A stretch of DNA of 64,000 nt, from contig JAQFVV010006336.1 in NCBI GenBank assembly GCA_028023455.1, positions 1,256,224 to 1,320,223 on the forward strand. The letters run 5' to 3'. The stretch's first letter is position 1, and the number at the start of each line of letters is the position of its first letter. Below the pieces are notes generated by a model, which was not told the DNA's origin, ran no database searches, and saw only the letters and a program-made list of their open reading frames with translations. Positions 12,685 through 24,584 of this stretch are shown here, one piece after another. The DNA is from Epiperipatus broadwayi. Its lineage: Eukaryota > Onychophora > Udeonychophora > Euonychophora > Peripatidae. Both the position numbers and the translations under genes were made by a program.

Positions 12685-14224
12685 AACTAATTCATAAATA
12701 AAAAAACAAACATGAGAGTAACATAAAAAATAGTTGATTTAACAAATTAATAACAAATTTATTAATGCAAATAAAATTATCAATATAATTAAGCCATGCA
12801 TGGATATGTACACATTGCATACTTTGAATGCACATGTCCTTCTTTTTATACACTTTGGATAACTACCCATTACTTTTTTTAACTAAATAGCTCTAATTTA
12901 ATTTAATTTTTCTGTACTGTAAATTGTTTTGATTAAGTTTCTTAATTATTGCCCATTATCAATTTTTGCATTTTATTTTATGTACATGTAGAATTTTCCA
13001 TGCATTTATTTTTTCTGTATCAGACTTATTTTTTTAATATTAATATCAATAAATCAACCTTATATCTCATATCAAGATTTAAAAAAAACAACAACTTTAA
13101 CTTGATCAAGCTCTTATTAGTTGCCGTTTGGTATGGTACATAAAAACAAATCATTCCTAGTTTTTATTGAATCATTATATTGAGATACTAAATGTAATAG
13201 ATAATGATACTTGACATGGTGTGAAGGCATAAGTCAGCAAATTTAAGTAATCAGTATATGATTATATTAAAAAAGTGTAATAAAACTAATTATTCTAAAT
13301 GGTAACTTAAATCATTATGAAATATTATGGTAACTAAACCTCATATTGATAATGAGTAAATGAAATATTCTGTATTATTTTAAAATTATTTACATTTGCA
13401 TTTCCAGTTGCTTAATGTAATCTCAATGATTTATAAAAGGGTTAGACTGCTAAAAATAACTTTTCATTCATATCTAATGCAGCTAGCAATGAGTCATGTT
13501 ATTTAGACTGATTAAGAGCTATTCTGTGAACTTGGTCCTAAGCTTTATGCACTCTTTTTATTAACACTTTTCAGACACTGTTTCCAAGTTTTAATTATTA
13601 TAGAATATCATCAAGTAGAATGATTTCAGACACTGATTATTCTTAAAAATTAATCATGGTTGAAAGTACAAATTAAAAATAAAAATAAGTGAGAAGATTT
13701 ATTAATGCAAATAAAATAAATTGATATACCACAGTTATATAGATGTACATGTACTGATTTGAATATTTACATGGTCAAATATTTATTTGTCTTCAAGTTA
13801 AATCATCAGCATCTATAAAATTACTATTCATTAAATTACAAACTTGACATATGTGTAACCAATGCTTCATATTCATCAACATCTTAACTTAGTTATTAAT
13901 GTATAAAAAACTTATTAGCTGTAAGAAAAATATATATACATACAAAATCTTGATCTTATTCTTATAGGCAATGGGTATATTCTTTTTATTTAATGAAAAC
14001 ATGCTGCCACATAGTAGTAAGACTGCACCTGATTTTTTGACTGAATAGCCTTGTTATGCTTGAGTAGCCATTCTATTTTCCTGATTTTGCTCCTGTTGAC
14101 TTTTGGTAATGTAAAATTGGTCATAAAAAGCATATAATAGTTTACTTCAAAATTTCCAAAAGCTTGTGATGAAGCTTCTGTTAGATGATTTAAATAAAAG
14201 AACTGCTTCAAACAGTTTTATGAT
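12685..14224. other. AT-rich spacer; weak ORF at 13990-14211 (minus)
   Basis: Mostly featureless AT-rich sequence. A minus-strand 73-codon frame at 13990-14211 reads as plausible but unidentified protein (it includes RSKIRKIEWLLKHNK) and lies in slightly less AT-biased DNA. It could be a transposon remnant; I would not call it a gene. Confidence 0.4.
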
Positions 14225-14479
14225 TTTTAATAAAAAGAAAATTATTTTTAATATTAAAATTAAATAATAAATTTTTTATTTTTTTATTTAAACATTTTTT
14301 TTTTTAATTAAATAAATTTTTTTTTTTATAGGTATTTTATTTTTTTTTAATTTAAATTAAAATAAAAAATTAATTAAAAAAAAAAAAATTTTTAAAAAAA
14401 AAAAAATAAAAAAGGTTTTTAAATTATAAAAAAAAAAAAAAAAATTTTTTTAAAAAAAAAAAAATTTTAAAAAAAAAAA

Positions 14480-14514
<35 letters not shown>

Positions 14515-14539
14515 TTTTTTTTTTAAAATAAAAAAAAAA
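14225..14539. repeat. Homopolymer block of alternating A-runs and T-runs
   Basis: About 300 bp made almost only of A-runs and T-runs, with A-runs exceeding 15 bases. It ends exactly where the first tandem unit starts (14540). This is low-complexity DNA and the consensus is probably unreliable here. Confidence 0.85.
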
Positions 14540-17175
14540 TTGGGGCTCTTATATAATTAAAAAAGTCAGATAACAGAATAAAAAATTAGATGTCCAATAG
14601 AAGCAGAGACCAATGCTCGGACCTTAATGAAAATCATTGGAACAGAAAAGCATTGTTCAATGAATCTGGATGATTAAAATAAGAAAAAATTTCCAATCAA
14701 AGTTAGTTCCAGCTTGATTTTTTGAGAAGAGTGAAAAGATATACGTTTCATTCTCTTATTTCAAATGAAGTGACTGTTAATTTATGAATGGCACTATTGT
14801 AGACCTGAATCATATGGGTACTGCAATAAAATAGTACCAGGACTGAACCAGCTAAGACAGCCTCCGGAACAACAGATCAATCTTCTATGAAAGTATGAAA
14901 TAATAATGACATCATGGGAATTGGGCCAAGGAACTGAGAGCTCCTCTCCTGTAAAGTATGAACTATAAAATTTTAAACAGTAATTAAGAACTTTTGTCAA
15001 GATCTAACAAACTTTTAATAACCAGCTAAACATAACTTTTAAAATGAACTTTATCTGACTTATTAAGATTTCAAAATCAGTTATTAATGTTTAATTTCAT
15101 ATATTTGAGTTTGTTAATTTAATTGAATCATTTCCATTTTTTTATTATTAATATTTATTGACTAAATTATTTAAGTGTATTAAATTTAAGTGGGTGCAGT
15201 TAGCTGCATAGATTAATTAATGTTTAGTTGTTTTTATTTTCATATGATTAAAATATATAGATATCAGTAAATATGACTCCTCATACTGAGTGTCCAAACA
15301 TATTTATTCGTATATCCTTTAAGTTATTGGGGTCAATGCAGAACCTTATGATGAGTACCATTGGGTTTATTGTGAATTTCCCTCTGCAATTTTATCAATA
15401 ACTTTATATTTTAATCGTTTATGTTTATTTTGAAGGGGTTTAATTTCACGCTATTTGTCTCATAGTTAGATTGATGCTACTGGAGGGATATGTGGGTGTT
15501 TATATCAATGTAATATGAAGCATGTTTAGCATACAGGGCAAAGCCCAATTGAATGCATGACCAAAAAATGTAGACATTGCATTGCAATGGATGCAGATGT
15601 ATTTCCTGAGTCACTGACCCTTTTTTAGCTCTATGGATAGGGAATATAAGTTGGCAGATAGACTGCTGTCCCCCATATGTAGCATTTCTCTTAAATTAAT
15701 GTATATACATGATTCCTTCACTAGACAGACACTCATTCCTGTACTGGATGAGGATCATGTCCTTCAAATAATATCATGCTGTCAGATGCACATTCCTCTC
15801 AGCATAGTTTTATGCTAGCATCTTCATATTGCATTGATTTCCATTACATATCTGAAAGCAGGTGTTGGTTTGGCTGTGAACTTTTAGTCTGAGATTGAAT
15901 GATTGTTTTGAAAAGTTTGTAACTGAGAAATCTATGTAGCCAATCTATACTTTACATTATAAAACAAAATTTTATAAAATGTCCATCTGTGTGGACTTAC
16001 TCCAAATAATTTAAATGTAATATTAAAATCTAAATAATATAAATTTATTCCTCAATTTTAAATATTTATATGTGCATTAATAAATGTTTTTTTTTGTGTG
16101 TGTATTACTGGCAGTGGCTTCTTTTATTTTGTAATATTGAAAATATATTTTAAATAAGAATTTATATATTATAAATCTCTACATCTCTCTGAGCTAGTGG
16201 AATAGGTTAACAGTCAGTATAAAATAAAAATTGGATCTTTAACAGCATGTATCTGCTTACTATATAAATTTTCCAGGTTTGAATAGCCTGGTGGCACCCT
16301 GTATGGCAGATGTGGTAAGACTTTAAACTTCCAATACACCCCAACCATTATAATTGTCCAACCAAACATGGACCAATACACTTTAACCATGAGTATGCTG
16401 AGAATTTTAAAAATAAATCATGCCAGTAACATTTTTCTTTAAAAATGAAATATTTTTGTAATTATCCATAAAGTTATAAACCTGGATTCTGTGTAAAAAG
16501 TACTACCAGTATGAAAAATTGTGCATATTTATAAATAAAAGCGAGGAATAAAATGTAATAGTTAATATAAATAATTAAAAAAAAGGCTTATTTAAAATAC
16601 GTTTAACTTGCCTAAGTAATAGTTAAAAGCAGGACAACAGAAAGTTGGAAAGAAGGGGGCAGAAACTTAGCTGGTAATAAGGAATCAATAGTCAACAATT
16701 TTTTATCATTATATTTGTTTTTGTAATTACTAGCCAAAATTTTGTCCTTTTGAAATTTTCATATATAATAAATTTGTGTAATGTATTTACTAACACTAAG
16801 TAAATTCTTTTTTTTTTAATGTTTTTGTTACTGGGATGTAACAGTATATAATATGCTGTTACATTAATTTAAAATTAAAATAAAAGTATGAAAATAAAAA
16901 TAAATTTATTAAAAACTAAAAGCTAAAATTAAAAAGGGTTGTTTAACATATATATTGTCACACAGATGAAAAACTTTAAAAGTATTTTTTTAAATAAAAA
17001 AAAAAAGTATTTGAATGTACTTTTTTATAATAAAAAAAGTAAAGATAAAATATTTTTGTTAAAAAGTAACATAAATGAAAATAGAAATAAATGTTAATTT
17101 CTATTCTAAGATTCCTATGTAATCTCAGTAAATGGAAATGATTGTGTTATTAATTAAATGAAAAAAAACTAGCCT
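14540..17175 (+). repeat. Tandem 2.64-kb repeat, unit 1 (uninterrupted)
   Basis: The unit begins TTGGGGCTCTTATATAATT and contains landmarks also seen in units 2 and 3: CCAATAGAAGCAG (about 14590), GGGTACTGCAATAAAATAGT (about 14815), AACTTTATCTGACTTA (about 15045), GGATATGTGGGTGTTTATAT (about 15486), and ATAGCCTGGTGG (about 16283). The same start sequence recurs at 17176, so the period is about 2636 bp. Short frames inside (for example 15633-15818) are not conserved intact in the other units, so I see no coding capacity. This unit preserves the uninterrupted form of sites that carry insertions in units 2 and 3. Confidence 0.8.
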
Positions 17176-17465
17176 TTGGGGCTCTTATATAATTAAAAAA
17201 GTCAGATAAGAAAATAAAAAAATTAGATGTCCAATAGAAGCAGTGACCAATGCTCGGACCTTAATGAAAATCATTGGAACAGAAAAGCATTGTTCAATGA
17301 ATTTGGACGATTAAAATAAAAAAAAAAAAATTTCCAATCAAAGTTAGTTCGAGTTTGATTTTTTGAGGAGAAGGATGAAAAGATGTACATTTCACCCTCT
17401 CTCTCTTATTTCAAATGAAGTGACTGTTAATTTATGAATGGCACTATTGTAGACCCAAATCATAT
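17176..17465 (+). repeat. Tandem 2.64-kb repeat, unit 2, first part
   Basis: It matches 14540-14815 of unit 1 closely, including TTGGGGCTCTTATATAATT, CCAATAGAAGCAGTGACCAA and ATTTATGAATGGCACTATTG. The match stops at 17465 after AATCATAT, where an insert begins. Homology resumes at 19701. Confidence 0.8.
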
Positions 17466-18766
17466 GGTGTAACAGTAGCCAGGTTTAAACCCTGTTACAA
17501 GAAAGTTACAAAAGATCTTCCAACTGCCTAGATCAGTGTGAGTCCAATAAATTGGATTCAGTGTCCGAATATATATATAAAATTAGACATATATGTCAAA
17601 GAGAGATATAAGATTGAAAGTTTTTCTTTTATAATTTACAGAAAAAAAGAGGAAGAAAGATGTATATAGTTATACTTATTTGTTTTAAAATACATTGATA
17701 AAAATATGTTAATAAATTGTGGGAATGCAGTTATACATAAATATATAAATTTTCTTCTTGTATTATTAATTTATTTCAAATGTATACTTTTCTGTTGTTT
17801 TATTGTATATAGCATTTTAATGAGAGTAACAAAAGAACTTTTATATGTATTCCTGGAGGCAATTTTGTGTCTTTTGTTCGATTACTTAGTCACTCAAAAT
17901 TCCAGGGAATCTTAAGCAAATATATGGCAGAAAGAGAGAAATGATAAAAGCATGCCTAAGAAAGAAAGTTCTAAATACTGATAAACTATTTTGGGAAACA
18001 AAAAGAATTTGAGAAATTAAAGTTAAAAAGAAAAATCAGAACAAGCAAGAGTGGTTTTTTGAACTGAAATAAAATATTAATATTTTCTTGTTGCTAAATT
18101 GACTGATACGGCTATGCTCATATTATAAAATGAAACATTAAAACAAATCCTTCAATCAGCCATCAGGAGAAGAAAATGGATTTAGATATAGTAACTCAGA
18201 CCATTGCTACAATTGGAATGCAAAAGTAGAACAATATGTGTAAGGCTGCCATCCTAAGCTCCCAATAGGTAGCTGTTGCTGTTAAATGCTCGCTCCTCCA
18301 AAAACCATAGGGATTTCATTGATACACCACTAAAACAATACAGGAAGGTAGAAAATATTGAATTGTGTACAATAAGAATGCCCCCAGTAAGCCATCATTA
18401 TTTCTTAGATTCAAGTAATACCACAAAATGGACATTCATGCAAAATGTTTGTTATTAGCATAAAAATTTTGTTTTATTCTTCGACAGTAAAAGAATACAT
18501 AAACTTCTGTTGAATCATCAAAATCAAGCTTACATGGAAATAAAATTATCCATATTAAAAATCCCGGGTACTTCAAGGTAACTATAACTAGTGTTATTAT
18601 CTTAAAAGAACTAAAAATTGCTTATCTTTACTCACCAAAAGTGCAGCCATTATGTAAAATTATATATCTTAATTTACAATGTATAAATGCATTCCCACAC
18701 ATGTGTTTAATTATATGTTCTTTTATAATTCATTAATTCTTTTTTTTGTCTTTTATGTTATCATTG

Positions 18767-18820
<54 letters not shown>

Positions 18821-19700
18821 TTTTCTTTCTCAATATTTAATTAGCCATAGTAATAAAATTGTCTACTTACATTAAAACAAATTGTCTCTCATTGATGAAC
18901 TTATTTATCATGTATATTGGCCTAGTTTCCTTCCTGGCAGAATATCAGAATAAATGAAGTATGCTTTTCAGAATTGGTAATTATATTACATGTAATTTTA
19001 AATTCTAAACCAGAAAGTTGATAAAGAAATAGATCGTGTATACAGGGAATAAATGTGTAGAAAGAGGGAGTTCAGCAGTAGCTAATTTTAAATGATATGT
19101 TATCTAATTTAAGGACTATAGAAAAGAAACCATTACTAATACGTAAGTTTGAATACACGTGTCTTAAGTCAAAAAGTATATAAAGCAGGGAAAGCTTGTT
19201 TCAACTATGCAAATTTAGTCATTATCTTCATTCAGCCTGATGGATATTGTTACCTCCCAGTCCTAGGATTTGAGCTAGCTGAAGGGGCTGGGCACCTAAT
19301 TATTGATAGTTTTAAGATTTCTTAAAAGGGAAAAGTATAATTTTTATGGTTTTAGTAAGATTGGTGCTTGAGGTTGTTTATTCATTAATGCTCATAAATA
19401 TACTTTGTCGGAAGAAATTGTTGTTTATTTTATGGCAACTAGTTAGATTTTTTTAAATATTTTTTTTGACATATATCCTGATATAGGATATGTAGATTTT
19501 TAATTCTTAAGATATATTTAAGAAAGGAATTCATATTCGAACCCAATACGATGGATAGTAGTCAAATTCAATCTGCAGGTGTTATGATGACTATATAGCC
19601 ATAGTTTTTGCGTTTACTACCCTACATGGTCAACAGATTCAACTTTTTATAGACATTTGTATAAAAGAACAAAATTAATACTGGGGTTGCCTGTTAAAAT
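17466..19700. mobile_element. Unidentified ~2.2-kb insertion splitting tandem unit 2
   Basis: Unit 1 has AATCATAT directly followed by GGGTACTGC. Here those two segments are 2.2 kb apart, so this interval is an insertion or a replaced segment. It begins GGTGTAACAGTAGCC and ends GGTTGCCTGTTAAAAT, which share an imperfect inverted TAACAG-type end. It contains a (TA)n run at about 18775-18814. Short open frames at 17706-17915 and 18276-18458 show no known motif. No transposase or reverse transcriptase was seen, so it is probably non-autonomous or decayed. Confidence 0.5.
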
Positions 19701-21846
19701 GGGTACTGCAATAAAATAGTACCAGGATTGAACCAGCTAAGACCTCTTGAACAACAGACCAATCTTCCATAAAAGTATGAAATAATAAAGACGTCATAGG
19801 AATTTGCCCAAGGAACCACAAGGTACTCTACTGTAAAGTATGAACTATAAAATTTTAAAAAATAATTAAGAACTTTCATCAAGATCTAACAAACTTTTAA
19901 TAACCAGTTAAACATAACTTTTAAAATAAACTTTATCTGACTTATTAAGATTTCAATATCAGTTATTAATGTTTAATTTCATATATTTGAGTTTGCTAAT
20001 TTAATCGAATCATTTCTATTTTTTTTATTAATATTTATTGACTAAATTATTTAAATGTATTAAATTTAAGTTGGGTGTAGATAGCTGCATATATTCACTA
20101 ATGTTTATTTATTTATTTTTTTTATGATTAAAATATATAGATATCGGTAAATATGACACCTCATGCTGAGTGTCCAAACATATTTATTCATATATCTTTT
20201 AAGTTATTGGGGTCAATGTGACACCTTATGATGAGTGCCATTGGGTTTATTGTAAATTTCCATCTGCAGTTACATCAATAACTTTATATTTTAATCGTTT
20301 ATGTTTATTTTGAAGGGGTATAATTTAAGGCTATATGTCTCATAGTTATGTCGATACTGGTGGAGGGATATATGGGTGTTTATATCAATGTAATGTGAAG
20401 CATGTTTAGCATACAGGGCAAAGCCTAATTGAATGCATGACCCAATGATGTAGTCATTGCATTGCAATGGATACAGATGTATTTCTTGCACCATTGACCC
20501 CTTTTTAGCTTTAAGGATAAGGACTATAATTTGGCATATAGACTGCTCTTCCCCATATGTATCATTTCTCTTGAATTATTGTATATACATGATTCCTTCA
20601 CCAGACAGATGCACATTCCTGTACTGGACAAGGATCATGTCCTTCAAATAATATCACACTGTCAGATGCACATTCCTGTCAGCATGGTTTTATGCTAGCA
20701 TCTTCATATTGCATTGGCTGTGACTATGTATCTAGAAGCAGGCATTGGGTTGGCTGTGAACTTTTAGTCTGAGATTGAATGATTGTTTTGAAAAGTTTGT
20801 AACTGAGAAATCTATGTAGCCAATCTATACTCTACATTATAAATCAAACTTTTATAAAATGTCCATCTGTGCAGACTTACTCCAAATAATTTAAATCTAA
20901 TATTAAAATCTAAATAAGATAAATTTATTCCTCAATTTTAAATATTTATATGTGCATAAATAAATGTTTTTTTGTGTGTGTTATTACTGGCAGTGGCTTC
21001 TTTTATTTTTGTAATATTGAAAATATATTTTAAATAAGAATTTATATATTATAAATCTCTGCATCTCTCTGAGCTAGTGGCATGGGCTAATGGTCAATAT
21101 AAAATAAAAATTGGATCTTTAATAGTGCATATCTGCATACTATATAAATTTTCCAGGTTCTAATAGCCTGGTGGTGCCCTGTACAGCAGATGTGGTAAGA
21201 TTTTAAACTTCTAATACACCCCAACCATTATAATTGGCTACCCAACATGGACTGATACACTTTAACCATCAGTACCCTGAGAACTTTAAAAATAAATCAT
21301 ACCAGTAACATTTTTTTTAAAATGAAATATTTTTTGTAATTATATATAAAGTTGTAAACTTGGATTCTGTGTAAAAAGTACTGCCAGTATGAAAAATTGT
21401 GCATATATAACAATAAATGCGAGCAATAAAATGTAATAATTAATATAAATATTTTTTTTTAAAAAGTCTAAAATTAAGTAACTTGTTTAACTTGCCTAAT
21501 TAAAAGTAGAAAAGAGGGAACAGTTGAGAGAGGAGGTGTAATTTCAGCTGGGGTAGAAAGGAAAAAATAGTCAGAATTTTTTTTTCTTGTAATTACTAAC
21601 CAAAGTTTTGTCTTTTTAAAAAGTTTAGTATATAATTAATTTGTGTAACATAATTACTAACACTAAGTAAATTCTTTTTTTTAATGTTTTTGTTTTTTGA
21701 GAAAGTTCACTGATATATAATGGTATACAATATGCTGTTACATTAATTTAAAATTAAAATAAAAACTTAAGTTCCTAAATAAAAATAAATTTATTAAAAA
21801 CTAAAAGCTAAAATTAAAAAGAGTTCTTTAACATATATATATATAT
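19701..21846 (+). repeat. Tandem 2.64-kb repeat, unit 2, middle part
   Basis: Close match to unit 1 from about 14815 onward: GGGTACTGCAATAAAATAGT, the 21-base-pair-scale landmarks around AGCATGTTTAGCATACAGGG (20400), and AAGTTTGTAACTGAGAAATC (about 20796). It ends where the truncated LINE is inserted. Confidence 0.8.
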
Positions 21847-21877
21847 ATTTGCACAGATGGATATACTTTATAAGTAT
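21847..21877 (+). repeat. Left target duplication of LINE copy 2
   Basis: ATTTGCACAGATGGA followed by TATACTTTATAAGTAT matches ATTTGCACAGATGGA and ATACTTTAAAAGTAT at 24078 with few differences. Unit 1 has a single related copy (CACAGATGAAAAACTTT near 16962), so this is a duplication of about 30 bp made at insertion. Filler sequence and a (TA)n run (21901-21920) separate it from the LINE body. Confidence 0.7.
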
Positions 21878-21920
21878 ATGTATAAATAATATTAAACTAT
21901 ATATATATATATATATATAT

Positions 21921-24077
21921 AAATTTAACACAGGAAGTGATCATCGATTAGTAAGGGGTAAGATACATGTTAATGTAAAACTAGAGAGACAAAAATTATT
22001 AAGAAAAACTATATTTGCAGTTGATATTCCTAATCTTCAGAAACATTCTAATGAATTTAAATTAGAACTTACAAATTGGTTTCAAGTATTAGTAGATTTT
22101 GAACATGATTCAGATTTGAATGAAATTAATATGAAAATAACTGATACACTTTTAAAAACTGCAACAAAGATAGCTGGCAGAAAAAAGCAGCAATTGACTA
22201 ATAAAATTTCTACTGAGACTAGAGAACTTATGAAGAAAAGAAGGAATATGAAGATATGCAAGAATGATGCATTAAAAAGAATTGAATATCTCGAATTTTG
22301 TAAAATGGTGCGGAAAAGAGTTGAAAATGATATAAGAAAGTATAACTGTGAACTAGCAAGAAAAGCTGTAGAAGAAAATAAAAGTCTTAAGAATGTAAAA
22401 CAACATTTTGGTATTGGTAGGAAATTTATATCTGCAATAAGGAAAAAAGATGGAATTATTACTAAAAAGAGGGATGACATTATGAAATTGGTAGAAGATT
22501 TTTATCAAGAATTATATAGTAATAAAGAACAAGTACCTCCTATATCTATTACATCTTCCGAATTGCCCAGAATTTTAAATGAAGAAGTGAGAAATGCAAT
22601 TAAATGTATGAAAAAAGGAAAGGCTCCAGGTAATGATGGAATTATAATTGATATATTAAAAGAAGCAGGTAAAGAAACAGAAAAAATATTAGCAAAGTTA
22701 TATACCAAATGTCTAAATGATAAAGAGGTACCGGATGATTGGAAGAATGCAGTAATAATATTAATATTTAAAAAAGGTGATAAAGAAGATATTAGAAATT
22801 ACAGACCTATCAGCCTTTTATCAGTTTTATATAAAATTTTTACCAAGATAATTGCAACTCGTCTATAGAGAACCTTGGATTTTCACCAACCAAGAGAACA
22901 AGCTGGATTTAAAAGTGATTTTAGTACAGTAGATCATATTCAAGTATTGAGAGAAGTTATAGAAAGGACAAATGAATATGAGTTGTCATTACGTTTTGGA
23001 TTTGTAGATTATGAAAAGGCATTTGATTCTATAAACATTTCTTCAGTGATTAAAGCATTGGATCATCAAGGTATAGATCCAGGATATTGTCATATTTTAA
23101 AGAATATTTGTAAAAATGCAACAGCAACAATTAGATTACATAATGATACTGGGAAAGTCAACATTGAGAAAGGTGTAAGACAAGGTGACTCCATATCTCC
23201 AAAACTTTTTACAGCAGTGCTTCAAGAAGTATTTTGTGGATTAAAATGGGAAACTAAAGGAGTGAAAGTAAATGGAGATTATTTAAGTCATTTAGATTTC
23301 GCAGATGATGTAGTTGTTTTTGCAAATAATGCTTCCAAGCTGCAGGAAATGTTGCAGGAGTTATCAGATGAAAGTAGGAAAGTAGGACTAAAGATAAATG
23401 TTAAAAAGACTAAAGTAATGTTTAATCGATTTGCTCAAAATATGAAAATAAAGATTGATTATGATGAATTAGAAGAAGTTAAGAGTTACAAATACCTTGG
23501 TCAGTTATTAATACAGATGGAAACATAATAGAGGAAACTAATCATAGAATTAAACTTGGTTGGAGTGCTTTTGGTAGAAATAACTTGATATTAAAAAGAA
23601 ATATGCCTATGTGTTTGAAAAGAAAGGTTTTTAACAAATGTGTTTTACCAGTTCTTACTTATGGATCTGAGACTTGGACACTTAATAGAAGATCAATACA
23701 GAGACTTCAGACCACTCAAAGAAGTATGGAGAGATGTATGTTGGGAGTAACAAGAAGAGATCGAAAACGCAATGTATGGGTAAGAGAACAAACAGGTGTT
23801 ACTGACCTCATTGAAAAAATTAAAAGATTGAAGTGGAGTTGGGCTGGACATATTGCTAGAAGAGATGATAATAGATGGACAATTGAAATTTTAAACTGGA
23901 TTCCAAGAGATTGTAAAAGACCCAGAAGGAGACCACATGTAAGATGGATGGATGAAATAAGAAAATGTGTAGGGGTGATGTGGAGAAGAGAAGCTAAAGA
24001 TCGGAGAAGATGGATTAAACTTGGAGAGACCTTCATCCTACAGTGGATTGATAATGGTTGATAATGATGATGATGAT
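21921..24077 (+). mobile_element. 5'-truncated RTE LINE, copy 2
   Basis: It is homologous to copy 1 from about 10516 onward and starts abruptly at AATTTAACACAGGAAGTGAT right after a (TA)n run. It runs to the same 3' end with a (TGA)n-like tail (about 24056-24077). The endonuclease domain is missing except for its last motif (SDHRLV). It sits inside unit 2 of the 2.64-kb array with a ~30-bp target duplication. Confidence 0.9.
21927..24061 (+). pseudogene. RTE reverse transcriptase remnant, copy 2
   Basis: The frame continues from the endonuclease end through the reverse transcriptase to the C-terminal WAGHIARRDDNRW region. It is broken by a TAG at 22866-22868 and by a 1-base deletion near 23505, after which the frame resumes at about 23530 and ends at 24061. 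RT motifs match copy 1 (YEKAFDSI, VRQGDSISPKLF, LDFADDVVVFA). Protein identity to copy 1 is high by eye, so the two are one family. It is non-functional because of the 5' truncation and both breaks. Confidence 0.88.
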
Positions 24078-24294
24078 ATTTGCACAGATGGAATACTTTA
24101 AAAGTATTTTTTCTTTTTAAAATAAAATAAAAGTATTTGAACATACTTTTTTATAAATAAAAAAAAAGTAAATATTTAAAGATTAATATTTTTTTAAAGT
24201 AACATAAGTAAAAACGGAAACCGGTATTAATTAATTTCTGTAATCTCAAAATGGAAATGATTGTTCTTTTAATTAAATGAAAAGCAAACTAGCT
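24078..24294 (+). repeat. Tandem 2.64-kb repeat, unit 2, last part, with right LINE target duplication
   Basis: It starts with ATTTGCACAGATGGA (right target copy). It then follows unit 1 from about 16965 to 17175 (AAAGTATTTGAACATACTTT; GGAAATGATTGT; TTAATTAAATGAAAAGCAAA). Confidence 0.75.
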
Positions 24295-24584
24295 CTTGGG
24301 TTCATATATATTCAAAAAAGTCAGATAGGAGATAGATAAAGATATTAAAGATTGACCAATGGAAGCACCAAGCCACAGCATGGACCAAAAAAGAGACTCT
24401 AGGATTAGTGACATCTTGCTCATTGAATCCAAAAAAATGCTGATAAGAGGCTAATAAAAATATAAAAGGAAAAATAATTGTTGTTGTGAGGCTGACTATT
24501 AATCTACATGTGGACTATTAATCTATCTATAAACTGTAGCTGTATTGCAGGCTCCATGATGTAGGAGCCTGCAGTATATTTAAT
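24295..24584 (+). repeat. Tandem 2.64-kb repeat, unit 3, first part (divergent), with a GC hairpin
   Basis: AGCTCTTGGGTTCATATATA and AAAAAAGTCAGATAGGAG align with the unit start, followed by ACCAATGGAAGCACCAAGCC and a diverged remainder. A perfect 10-bp hairpin, TGCAGGCTCC / GGAGCCTGCA with an 8-nt loop, lies at 24546-24573. It abuts the fold-back insertion and overlaps its target duplication (CAGTATATTTAAT, 24572-24584). Confidence 0.65.

Noticed and set aside
14540-17465. 14540-14815 and 17176-17465 considered as ~280-bp LTRs of a 2.9-kb element
   Set aside because: The same segment precedes homologous internal sequence again at 24295, so a tandem array of 2.64-kb units explains all copies; no TG...CA ends, PBS or PPT seen.
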